A stretch of 64,000 nucleotides of DNA, from the NCBI GenBank assembly GCA_029258975.1, contig JAPDJS010000007.1, positions 13,445 through 77,444 on the forward strand, given 5' to 3'. The notes beneath the pieces were generated by a model. That model was not told the origin of the DNA and did no database searches. It worked only from the letters and a program-made list of their open reading frames with translations. The stretch is from Thermoplasmatota archaeon (GTDB lineage: Archaea > Thermoplasmatota > B47-G6 > B47-G6B > 47-G6). Shown here piece after piece: positions 26,894 through 34,659 of this stretch (positions within the stretch are counted from its first letter, which is position 1; each line of letters begins with the position of its first letter). The position numbers and the translations under genes were made by a program.

Positions 26894-28651
26894 TTATAAT
26901 TCACCTCGTCTGGCTTTCATCCAGTAAATAACATTTGCTACAATTATTACTACTATGATCCCTACTACTGTCCCTGCTGTGATAAGATCTGTATAGTCTT
27001 TTTCAGGTACCGGAGTTGGCAGTTGATTTTTGCCTTTCAAGGGGTTCATGCGCGGATATGGATCTTCAGAAAATGTTGAGACTTTATAGGGGGTGTCGCC
27101 TATATTGTCTCCGTTATTGTCTTTTCCTTCGTATTTATCCCAATAATTATAGAGATAATCGTGTTTAGAGTCTTCTACAATTTCTTCATCATTATCTACA
27201 AAGTCACAATATGTCACCTTTAGATCTTCCGTAGATAGAGCAAATATGGCGGCCTTAGAGTTTTTTATTATACTTTTCTCAATTATGATCTGAGCTGACC
27301 CTCTAAGGACTATTGCAGTTACGCCTGCCTTTTCAATTAGAGAGTCTTTTATTAAGAGAGAACTAGAATAATAAGACTGTAATGCATAAGCAGAGTCATA
27401 AATAGTAGTTTTTTCCAAAGTAATATTAGAAGAGAACAACAAGTAAAGCGCTGTATAAACTTTTTGAATTAGTGTGTTTTTGAAAGTGATGTGTGTTGAA
27501 GACGCTATTTCGATAGCATTTACAGGTTTCTCTTTCTCAAGTTCTCCGTAAACAAATTTAACATTTATGATCTCTGTATCTACAATCTTGATGTTATGGC
27601 TGTATCTAATCCCCAACACTGTCCTTATACTATCTTGTAATTTAACATCTTCTAGAGTGGCGTTAACTACGTTTGAAATGTCTATTGCTCCACCTTTTAT
27701 AGAGGACGCTTGAATTTTGAGATCTTCTCCGCTATCAAAGGCAAAATACACCCCATAACTCTCAATGTCACTAACCTTTGCATTATAAAACTTCGAAAGA
27801 CTAATAGCAATGTCACCTTTACTTCCCTCGAATTCGATATTGTTTAAAACGACGTTCTCTACATTTTCCAAGGTTAACGCGTAAGCAGCAAAAATAATCG
27901 TAGTATTATAAACCTGAACGTCTTTTGCGCTTCTTATATTAATCGCACGGGTGCCCTTTACAACAGAGTTCCTAATTGTTAGATTGTTTACTTCCTCTGC
28001 AACAATGGCAGTTATTAAATAAACATTAAACCGAGTGCCTACCGTAAGATTCTCTAGGATTACATTTGTTGCGTTATAAATGTAAATATTGGAGTATTCT
28101 CCCTTGATTATTGTGTTTTCTAGGTCATGTCCAACAAAAACTTGAACATCATTAAATGTGATGTTGTAAAACTCATTTCTCATGTCTTGAGATTTCTCGA
28201 ACTTTATTGGGAGGAGAGTATCTTTTATCCTTATATCCTTTAATTTTACGTTTGTTACATTATTTAATAAAACACCATAATCCGTGGTTAAACTCCCAAT
28301 AACAGTGATATTCTCAAATACAACATTTCTTGAGTTTATAATTTTAATAGCGCTCTCTTGTTTTTGCGTTATTATAGTAATGTTCCTAAATATTGCGTAT
28401 TTTTGTGAGTTCGATATTAATATGGCAGGCTGAGCAAAAACATCTATTGACAAATTCTCAATTATATATGGATTTTCTTTAGTACCGTTCCCTTTGAAAA
28501 TAAAATCTAGCTCATAATTATCGTCTAAAATTACCAAGGGACTTCCTAGGCTTATTTGAGATTGTGACCTTACTGGAATGACACTAAACAACAATGATAA
28601 AATAAGCGTCCCTATGATCAAAATTGTAACGCACTTTTTAAAGCTCAACAT
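26894..28651 (-). CDS. Secreted, membrane-anchored parallel beta-helix protein (NosD/CASH-like)
   Basis: Residues 1-30 form a signal peptide (KK, then a hydrophobic core and SVIPVRSQ). The stretch GNGTKENPYIIENLSI marks the entry into a long run of beta-helix coils (about 60-510) with repeated ITFKNTLI- and VVFENITV-like rungs. A stalk (about 520-555) leads to a C-terminal membrane helix (VGIIVVIIVANVIYW) and a basic tail. The protein should be tethered on the cell surface; glycan binding or S-layer roles are guesses. Another protein of this architecture is at 42555-43916. Confidence 0.85.
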   Translation of the reverse strand: MLSFKKCVTILIIGTLILSLLFSVIPVRSQSQISLGSPLVILDDNYELDFIFKGNGTKENPYIIENLSIDVFAQPAILISNSQKYAIFRNITIITQKQESAIKIINSRNVVFENITVIGSLTTDYGVLLNNVTNVKLKDIRIKDTLLPIKFEKSQDMRNEFYNITFNDVQVFVGHDLENTIIKGEYSNIYIYNATNVILENLTVGTRFNVYLITAIVAEEVNNLTIRNSVVKGTRAINIRSAKDVQVYNTTIIFAAYALTLENVENVVLNNIEFEGSKGDIAISLSKFYNAKVSDIESYGVYFAFDSGEDLKIQASSIKGGAIDISNVVNATLEDVKLQDSIRTVLGIRYSHNIKIVDTEIINVKFVYGELEKEKPVNAIEIASSTHITFKNTLIQKVYTALYLLFSSNITLEKTTIYDSAYALQSYYSSSLLIKDSLIEKAGVTAIVLRGSAQIIIEKSIIKNSKAAIFALSTEDLKVTYCDFVDNDEEIVEDSKHDYLYNYWDKYEGKDNNGDNIGDTPYKVSTFSEDPYPRMNPLKGKNQLPTPVPEKDYTDLITAGTVVGIIVVIIVANVIYWMKARRGEL

Positions 28652-28744
28652 TTAGGGTTTCACCCCAACAATTACTCAATTAGATTATCTCAGCGATTAC
28701 ATTTAGGTAACTGTCACGGACTTATATATGGTGCCACAATATCT

Positions 28745-29722
28745 CTACACTTCTTGTTTTGTCTCAAAGTTAATTGCGTATTTGGAGACAATCCCGTGAT
28801 TAATCCAACAGCCATTTCCAGGTCTTCCTACATCGTGGGCTTCCCCATTTTCGACTGTAAAACTTGGTGATCCTACGTCCTCGTATAAGATATGGGAGGT
28901 CAAAACAAGTAGAGAGTCTGTATAAAGTAACGATACGTGAAACGCTGCAGAATTAAGGATCGACGAAGAAAATCCTGGAAACATTATGGGTACTATTCCA
29001 TACGACTCCAACATTTCCGATATCCTCATACTCTTGGTTATGCCCAAGCTGCTTATGTCTACCATTACATACTCGTAATCCCAAAAAGTTCTTTGAGAGA
29101 CAAATGAGGGATAATTGCTCTTATTTAGGAGCGGTACGTCAGTATATCTCGCTAGCGGATTTTCAGAGAGAACTAAAAGACCAAACTCATCGGCCAGCTC
29201 TAACGTCTCCTGTGTAGGCCAGTAAATCCCGGTCGTTATTTCTAATTCTTGTAGAACGCTCTCGTCAGTGTCCCAAGAACCGCTCGAAACAAACATAAGA
29301 TAATCAAATTCGCTAAGAGACGGTATGGGCTTTACCCCGGGAACATATGTATAAACAACTGGAGCTGACTCTCTTTTCCTTCCGTAAAGATTGCTCCATG
29401 ATGTTTGAAGCATTTTACCTATAAGGTCTAAATAAGCTACTTCTAAACCTACATTAAAGTCTATCCTCGAATCATACATAATTTCAAAAATGGTAAACAA
29501 ATCTCTGCCCAACAGACTTTCTTTAAGATATCTTAATAAGTCATCATGAATGATCCAAAACCTTTCTCCAAAAGTCGTGAACTCCCCCCAGCCAATCATT
29601 TTATTTACTTTTAGCTTCACATATGCTGCTCGATATGTGCTCACCTTAGGTCTCACATTTGTCAAGTATGGCATTTCTATTCCCAACATTTCTACATGAG
29701 AAATTGTACGATTTGTCGTCAT
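28745..29722 (-). CDS. Enolase-superfamily (MLE/OSBS-like) protein lacking catalytic residues
   Basis: The fold signals of the muconate-lactonizing/O-succinylbenzoate synthase group are visible: an N-terminal capping domain (GWGEFTTFGERFW, then FNVGLEVAYLDLIGKMLQ and YVPG), a LSENPL strand like the family E-x-P, and a late SLGITKSMRISEMLESYGIVPIMF helix pair. However, the usual KxK, DxN and second Lys positions read otherwise (for example GIYWPTQ and VDISSLG), so canonical catalysis seems impossible. The ATG at 29722 has AGGTGA 5 nt upstream, which excludes a longer start at 29773. Confidence 0.65.
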   Translation of the reverse strand: MTTNRTISHVEMLGIEMPYLTNVRPKVSTYRAAYVKLKVNKMIGWGEFTTFGERFWIIHDDLLRYLKESLLGRDLFTIFEIMYDSRIDFNVGLEVAYLDLIGKMLQTSWSNLYGRKRESAPVVYTYVPGVKPIPSLSEFDYLMFVSSGSWDTDESVLQELEITTGIYWPTQETLELADEFGLLVLSENPLARYTDVPLLNKSNYPSFVSQRTFWDYEYVMVDISSLGITKSMRISEMLESYGIVPIMFPGFSSSILNSAAFHVSLLYTDSLLVLTSHILYEDVGSPSFTVENGEAHDVGRPGNGCWINHGIVSKYAINFETKQEV

Positions 29723-29858
29723 AAAATTCACCTGATGTACATTCACAGACTTGAAACATAAACCATAAATCACGTTAAAAAGTTAACATCCCATCTATTT
29801 ATATAAACACGAAGGTGAAAAATTCATTCTAACCTTCAATAGGCCGAGGTGGGGTATT

Positions 29859-30260
29859 TTGAGCTCTAAAATAATCATCCAAGAAGAAGATTTCTCGTTA
29901 GACGAGGTCCTCAATATTATTAAAGCTGCTGACGAAGATATAGGAGCTGTTGTAATGTTTATTGGTGTTGTAAGAGCCCATGAAGAAAATAAAACTGTTA
30001 AATATCTCGACTATGAACACTATCCACTTATGGCTGAAAAATATCTTGAAAAACTTAGAGACGAAGCGATTTCAAGATTTAACCTTAAGGATCTCATTGT
30101 TATTCACAGAGTTGGTAAAAGATATCCTAGGGAAAACGTTGTAGTTATTGCTGCCGCATCTGAACATAGAAAGGAGGCTTTTGAAGCATGTTCATGGTAC
30201 ATAGAAGAGCTAAAGAAAGTAGTTCCTATATGGAAAAAAGCATTCATAGAAGAAGGCTGA
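29859..30260 (+). CDS. moaE: Molybdopterin synthase catalytic subunit MoaE
   Basis: MoaE inserts sulfur into cyclic pyranopterin monophosphate to make molybdopterin for Mo/W enzymes. The conserved segments AVVMFIGVVRAHEENKTVKYL, IVIHRVGKRYPRENVVVI and the catalytic Lys region VPIWKKAF are present in a 133-residue protein. It begins at TTG 29859 with GAGGTGGGG upstream. No other moa genes are close by. A candidate structured RNA follows 14 bases after its stop. Confidence 0.92.
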   Translation: MSSKIIIQEEDFSLDEVLNIIKAADEDIGAVVMFIGVVRAHEENKTVKYLDYEHYPLMAEKYLEKLRDEAISRFNLKDLIVIHRVGKRYPRENVVVIAAASEHRKEAFEACSWYIEELKKVVPIWKKAFIEEG

Positions 30261-30274
30261 GATAAAACTATTCA

Positions 30275-30469
30275 CCCGGGAGGGCAGCATAGTTATAAAG
30301 ATCGGAGCCGAGGAGGTAAATTAAATAAAGCAATTCGGCTCCGCCGCCATATAGGCGGATCTGAATTAAACTCGATCGCACTGGGCTTTCGGGACTTATG
30401 CCCCGAAAGCCCCTTGAACTACTGAGTTTCTGACCGCCCTCCCGGGCTCAATTAAACTATTAATTTTTT
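30275..30469 (+). ncRNA. Candidate structured non-coding RNA, GC-rich, closed by an 11-bp stem
   Basis: About 172 bases fold into a compact multi-branch structure in an AT-rich setting. The closing stem P1 pairs 30275-30285 (CCCGGGAGGGC) with 30436-30446, 11 perfect pairs. Inside are P2, 30303-30311 (CGGAGCCGA) with 30335-30343, 9 pairs; P3, 30344-30348 with 30354-30358, 5 pairs; P5, AAACTC 30368-30373 with GAGTTT 30424-30429; and, inside P5, P4, 30383-30393 with 30402-30412, 11 pairs. A run of six T at 30464-30469 could end transcription. It does not match tRNA, RNase P, SRP RNA or a box C/D RNA as far as I can tell. It might also be the 3' tail of the moaE mRNA. Confidence 0.72.
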
Positions 30470-30505
30470 CGGTATATATTCTTTATCTCACAGAAACTAG
30501 CTGCG

Positions 30506-30517
30506 AAAAATATATAA
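30506..30517 (+). promoter_or_regulatory. TATA box of the Glu/Trp-rich small protein
   Basis: AAAAATATATAAT-type sequence, one of the clearest TATA boxes in the window, would start transcription near 30540, giving a leader of about 45 bases before the ATG at 30583. Confidence 0.6.
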
Positions 30518-30582
30518 TCAGAGTCTTGTAAGCCTATTATGTTGAGGAGATATTAAAATAGAAACGCCTCTTGGTGAGGGCT

Positions 30583-30732
30583 ATGGAGATAGAGAAGTAC
30601 TGGAGATTACTCGAAGAGGAAGAGGACTGGGAAGAAGAGGAAGCCTGGGAAGACGAAGAGTGGGAGGAAGAGTGGGAAGAGGAAGAGGACTGGGAAGACT
30701 GGGAAGAAGAATGGGAGGAGGAGGAAGAATAA
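30583..30732 (+). CDS. 49-residue Glu/Trp-rich acidic small protein
   Basis: The frame from ATG 30583 encodes a short peptide that begins MEIEKYWRLLEEEEDW and then consists almost only of Glu, Asp and evenly scattered Trp (eight Trp at residues 7, 16, 22, 27, 31, 37, 40 and 44). GGTGA lies 5 bases before the ATG, as in many genes here, and a strong TATA box is upstream, so expression is likely. Extreme negative charge with Trp every 3-9 residues could bind a basic ribosomal or chromatin protein or mimic nucleic acid; this is speculation. I know no family for it. The Ser-rich frame on the other strand is only its shadow. Confidence 0.72.
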   Translation: MEIEKYWRLLEEEEDWEEEEAWEDEEWEEEWEEEEDWEDWEEEWEEEEE

Positions 30733-30771
30733 ATTTGCACTAAATTAGGCTAATTTTGATCATTTAGCTTA

Positions 30772-30783
30772 GCTATATAATTC
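30772..30783 (+). promoter_or_regulatory. TATA box of the taw2 gene (leaderless mRNA)
   Basis: GCTATATAATTC is centred about 28 bases before the ATG at 30806, so transcription should begin at or within a few bases of the start codon. No ribosome-binding site is present there, in keeping with a leaderless mRNA. Confidence 0.6.
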
Positions 30784-30805
30784 CCCTCTTTTATTTTTAT
30801 TTTTG

Positions 30806-31837
30806 ATGAAGAGAATTTCATGGGCAATTAAAGTTCCAAAAGAAAAGGCGGAAGATGTACACAAAATTCTTTTAAAAAGAAAAATTATTGATAGAAACCT
30901 AAAAACGCTAAGCGACGATAGATTTGTATATTTTCCTGTTATTACTCCAACAAAAATTGAGGGCTTTGAGTTACTAAAAATGGAGTTTCCTCAGAGACCT
31001 ATTATAGATCCCAAAGTGAGACTTCTCGAAGAACTTAAGAAAAGAGTTCCAGAAAATATTATCTCACAGATTCCGCTTTATTGGGAGATTTTGGGAGACG
31101 CTATTATAATTAAACTTCCAGAGTATCTGGATTCCTATAAAGAGGTTATAGGAGAGTCTTTCGCAAAAGCTCTGAATAAAAGGAGTGTTTATGTAGAGCG
31201 GGGGGTCTCAGGCGAGTATAGAGTGCCTAAAATGGAGCTTGTGTGGGGTCCCGGTGGTCCGGTTATACATAAAGAAAATGGGGTGCTGTACAAGCTAGAT
31301 CCTGCTAAGGTTATGTTTTCCTCTGGGAACATAGATGAAAGGATTAGAATGTCTAAAATATCTTCTAAAAGGGAAGTTGTCGTAGACATGTTTGCTGGAA
31401 TAGGATATTTTACCTTACAAATTGCTGTTCACTCCAAACCCAGGATCCTATACGCCGCAGAAAAAAATCCAATAGCATATTCTTTTCTAATTGAGAATAT
31501 CAGAATAAATCGCGTTGAAGACATCGTTATACCGCTTCTCGGAGATAATAGAAACGTATTGCCTGAGGGAGTGGCAGACAGAGTTGTGATGGGATATCTT
31601 CATGGCACCGAAAAATTCTTAGAAAAGGCTTTTATGATTTTGAAGCCCAATGGGGGATTTGTCCACTATCATGATCTTGTTCACAATGATCTAGGAATAA
31701 AAGAGGCCAAAGATCGAGTCTTACGTGTAGCAGAACATCATGGTGTAGAGATAACCATAATGAATAGCAGGTATGTGAAATCGTACTCACCAAATATTTG
31801 GCATGTAGTGTTGGATTTGAGGGTGTACATAAAATAA
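30806..31837 (+). CDS. taw2: tRNA wybutosine-synthesis aminocarboxypropyltransferase Taw2
   Basis: Taw2 transfers the aminocarboxypropyl group of SAM to the tricyclic base at position 37 of tRNA-Phe. The SAM-binding strand VVDMFAGIGYFTLQIA, the AAEKNP strand end and especially VMGYLHGTEKFLEKAF with FVHYHD separate it from Trm5, which carries an MNLP motif there. Length 343. Taw3 of the same pathway is at 43945; the others are not in the window. Confidence 0.85.
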   Translation: MKRISWAIKVPKEKAEDVHKILLKRKIIDRNLKTLSDDRFVYFPVITPTKIEGFELLKMEFPQRPIIDPKVRLLEELKKRVPENIISQIPLYWEILGDAIIIKLPEYLDSYKEVIGESFAKALNKRSVYVERGVSGEYRVPKMELVWGPGGPVIHKENGVLYKLDPAKVMFSSGNIDERIRMSKISSKREVVVDMFAGIGYFTLQIAVHSKPRILYAAEKNPIAYSFLIENIRINRVEDIVIPLLGDNRNVLPEGVADRVVMGYLHGTEKFLEKAFMILKPNGGFVHYHDLVHNDLGIKEAKDRVLRVAEHHGVEITIMNSRYVKSYSPNIWHVVLDLRVYIK

Positions 31838-31842
31838 GTATA

Positions 31843-31920
31843 TGGTGCTCCCGCCGGGATTTGAACCCGGGTCACCGGCTCGAAAGGCCGGTATGCTAGG
31901 CCGGGCTACACCACGGGAGC
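31843..31920 (-). tRNA. tRNA-Glu (TTC)
   Basis: The minus-strand gene starts GCTCCCG at 31920 and closes with CGGGAGC, discriminator A and encoded CCA. The anticodon stem CCGGC/GCCGG holds loop CTTTCGA with anticodon TTC. The T arm CCGGG-TTCAAAT-CCCGG is standard. It lies about 100 bases from the end of the IS605-type remnant. Confidence 0.94.
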
Positions 31921-32019
31921 ATACAATTTTCATGCTTAACAATATGCTCTTATTTAAAAATCTTGTCCCATAACCAGTACTCCTAACAATTAGTTTCTCA
32001 TTTCTCATTTATCACAAGC

Positions 32020-32970
32020 TTGTGAGCTACCCGCCCTTAAGGGCGGGGCTTCTCCCGTTCAGCCCGCCTTCACGGCAGGCGGCTTCATCTGGGAGTTAAG
32101 GGCTGGCTCACAACAGCCCCCATCCCGACGGACTCATTATCCGTCGGGCTAGATTAATGGCAGAGTTCAAATCCCTATTGTAGACTAGACCGCATTTGGG
32201 ACATTTAAACTCTCTACCTTTGACTTTTCGGGCAACATGCTCGCATCTGTGGCAGGTCTTAGACGAATTCTTGAGATTAACATACACGACAGGAATTCCC
32301 TCCAAATTAGCTTTGTATTCAATATATGTCTGAAGCTTTCTGAAACTCCATGCGTGTAATCTTCTGTTCAACGCTACATAACTATCAATGTTTTCTCTGA
32401 TGTTCTTTAGTTCCTCCATGACTATTACTGGTTTTGGAAACTGCTTAGCGTATTCTACAACCTCTTTCGCAATTGTATGAAGAATTTGATTGACAATCCT
32501 TCCTTCCTTGCTTCCAATTCTTTTAACAAGGTCTATTCTCTTCTTTCTCTGCAAATTCCTTCGAATGTAAGCGTATTTACCTCTAATACATCTTATCTTC
32601 GATCCGCTCCAGAATTATCCTTTCATCGGTTTTGTCGGATTATGCTTTGATACTGCTACAGCCACATTCCACTCTTCTATATCCACATCTACAAAAGTCT
32701 CTGGTTCATCTATCAGTTCAACCTCTTTCTTAAGGACAAAGTGTACGTACCATTCTCCGTTTCGCCTTATCATTTCTACCGTGCTGAACTGCCATTTTCC
32801 TTGCAAGGCCTCTTCGATGAATTTTTGCTGTCTCTTTCCGAAATTCTTTCTTCATGAGGAACATTCCCTGAAAAATTTGAACGAGTTTCGAGTATTTAAA
32901 ACTACCACCAACAAACCCCTCCCACCACCCCTTGCGCATCCCCGCCTTAAAAGCCGAGGTTTTGCAAGCA
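32020..32970 (-). mobile_element. Decayed IS200/IS605-type element (TnpB only)
   Basis: A tnpB pseudogene on the minus strand is bracketed by palindromic ends. On its 3' side are two GC-rich hairpins, CCCGCCC-TTAA-GGGCGGG at 32030-32047 and CCGCC/GGCGG at 32064-32082, positioned as in IS605 right ends and the omega-RNA scaffold. On its 5' side lies an imperfect hairpin, CCCGCCTTAAAAGCCGAGG near 32941-32959. No tnpA is present, and the exact edges are estimates. Confidence 0.75.
32108..32939 (-). pseudogene. tnpB: TnpB (IS605 OrfB) pseudogene
   Basis: Three pieces of one TnpB remain. The N-terminal piece (frame from 32939) reads KYSKLVQIFQGMF; a frameshift near 32840 moves to the frame with FIEEALQGKWQFSTVEM and the RuvC Asp block FVDVDIEEWNVAVAV; a single TAA at 32615-32617 interrupts this before FWSGSKIRCIRGKYAY. 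Then follow IVMEELKNIREN (Glu), the zinc knuckle CHRCEH...CPKCG, and YNRDLNSAINLA (Asp). The first 70-100 residues seem to be missing. All three RuvC acidic residues survive, so decay is recent. Confidence 0.85.
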
Positions 32971-33153
32971 GCGATTTTATAAAGAGGACATTATATTACT
33001 ACTAAAAACCCGCTCTCATGCCCAACCATATCTCCTAGAAGCAATGAGATCAGAATCAAACAGATATGAACTAATTTGTCCAAACGTTACTAAGAATGTT
33101 CCTAAGGATGATTTTTGAAAATATATTTGTACAAATTGGAGAGTGATTTAAGC

Positions 33154-33993
33154 ATGCATGCCTGGGAAATTCCCATATTCATTTTCATAGGATATTTGAT
33201 TTCAAAATTTATAGAGCCCTACAGAAGATTTCTTAAGCTTGTTACAATTGATGTTCTCCTTCCGGCATATATATTCTTTGTTGCACAATCCGGAATTAAC
33301 CTCTCTCATCTATACGCTTTCGTAATTGGGATGGTAGCTTCTATCCTTGGTATTATTGGCGCTTATATACTTTTTAGAAGATCTAAGTATCTAAGAGAAG
33401 CCATGATTCTCTCTTCGTTGGGAAATTGTGTTGTGTTCGGTTTTCCAGCCATAATTTCATTGAATCTGCCTATAGAGGTCGGTGTAGTTTACGTGCAAGG
33501 GCACAACATAGTAGCTTTATCACTTATGCCATTCTTGGCTACTTTAAATAAGAATAACTTAAAAACTGGCGTAATAAATGCCATTAAAAATCCTCTAATT
33601 ATTGCATTCTTTTTGGGTCTTGCAATTAGCTTTACAGGAGTTTTCTCTTCGATTGTAGGGCTAGCAAAGCATTACTTAGGATACTCGTTTTACATTCTTT
33701 TAATTTATTTTGGATCAGGGATAAGGAAAGGTGCTTTCAGCAAAGAACTCACCTTAGGTGTTGGCCTCACAAAGATGGTTATTCCCTCACTTTTTGTGAT
33801 TATTGCATATATTTTGGGTATAAACTGGAATATTATTTCAGTTTCTCTTTTACTATCGCTAACGCCTCCTGCAATCCTTACAAACGCCATAATTGCTCAT
33901 TATAATTTAAAAGAGGAGGAAAGTGTCTTTACAACTCTTGTACTCACAATGGTTAGTCTTGGAATAATTTTACTTGTTGACCTCCTTTACTAA
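33154..33993 (+). CDS. Auxin efflux carrier (AEC) family permease
   Basis: This is a 10-helix-type membrane transporter of the AEC family (malonate/organic-anion or auxin-efflux-like permeases). Features are the early FIFIGYLISKF...LLPAYIFF, the discontinuous-helix region NCVVFGFPAII, and the repeat copy SLTPPAILTNAIIAHYN. The ATG at 33154 has GGAGAGTGA upstream; a TTG at 33115 is an alternative. Substrate unknown. Its last 24 bases overlap the convergent next gene. Confidence 0.83.
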   Translation: MHAWEIPIFIFIGYLISKFIEPYRRFLKLVTIDVLLPAYIFFVAQSGINLSHLYAFVIGMVASILGIIGAYILFRRSKYLREAMILSSLGNCVVFGFPAIISLNLPIEVGVVYVQGHNIVALSLMPFLATLNKNNLKTGVINAIKNPLIIAFFLGLAISFTGVFSSIVGLAKHYLGYSFYILLIYFGSGIRKGAFSKELTLGVGLTKMVIPSLFVIIAYILGINWNIISVSLLLSLTPPAILTNAIIAHYNLKEEESVFTTLVLTMVSLGIILLVDLLY

Positions 33994-34659
33994 CTTTTTG
34001 ATAAGGGGCTTAATCTCTTCAGTAATGTCCTCTGGACCATAAATTAAATACTTTTCTGGTTCCTCAAACACTATTCCCCTAAGCTTTTCATTTTTTATGT
34101 TATGAATCCTATATAACGCCACCTCTACCAATTCGGAGAGTTCTTGATTGTTACTTGCTACATAATATGGTTTTTCTCCAACGTTTACTTCAAAAATGAC
34201 AATATCGGGCCTATAAAACTGTAATACAACTTTTTTACTAATTTCATCTACGTCTTCATATTTAAACACGAAGTTTGCAATATCCTTGGGAAGAACTACC
34301 TTGTCCTCCGTAGTAGTAAAAGATACTATTGTCCTATCAGACATAATGTGACTTCCGGCAATTTTAATCTCTCCATGTTCAGATATGTCTCTAATACGTA
34401 TTGGTAACCACGGAACATCTACTTCTTCAGGGAAAAATTTTGATTTTGACGGATATTTTTCCCTAATTTTATTTTCTGTGTCATAGATCGTTACTAACGC
34501 AGGATCCTCCGTCTCAATATAATCTATAAGTGTATCATACAAGTTCTTTGAAATATTATGGATAATCAAGAAGATGTACTTATTCTTTAACACTCCCCGT
34601 AGTTCGTCACAACTGAAAATTTCCTCCTTGGTTTTTTCTATCCTAATCCACGCGGGCAA
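33970..34659 (-). CDS. Uncharacterised protein, 229 residues
   Basis: I do not recognise this protein. It is soluble, with alternating beta-rich stretches (KYIFLIIHNI, DRTIVSFTTTEDKVVLP, PDIVIFEVNVGEKPYYV) and a helical C-terminus. A TTG start with an AGGTG site is drawn. A minus-strand TATA-like sequence (GTTTAAATAAATAA) lies just upstream near 34676-34690. It converges on the AEC permease with a 24-base overlap. Confidence 0.75.
   Translation of the reverse strand: MPAWIRIEKTKEEIFSCDELRGVLKNKYIFLIIHNISKNLYDTLIDYIETEDPALVTIYDTENKIREKYPSKSKFFPEEVDVPWLPIRIRDISEHGEIKIAGSHIMSDRTIVSFTTTEDKVVLPKDIANFVFKYEDVDEISKKVVLQFYRPDIVIFEVNVGEKPYYVASNNQELSELVEVALYRIHNIKNEKLRGIVFEEPEKYLIYGPEDITEEIKPLIKKLVKEVNK

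Noticed and set aside
30537..30740. Ser/Gln-rich minus-strand frame
   Set aside because: It is the mirror of the Glu/Trp protein: GAG and GAA codons read backwards as Ser and Phe. The promoter and ribosome-binding site are on the plus strand.
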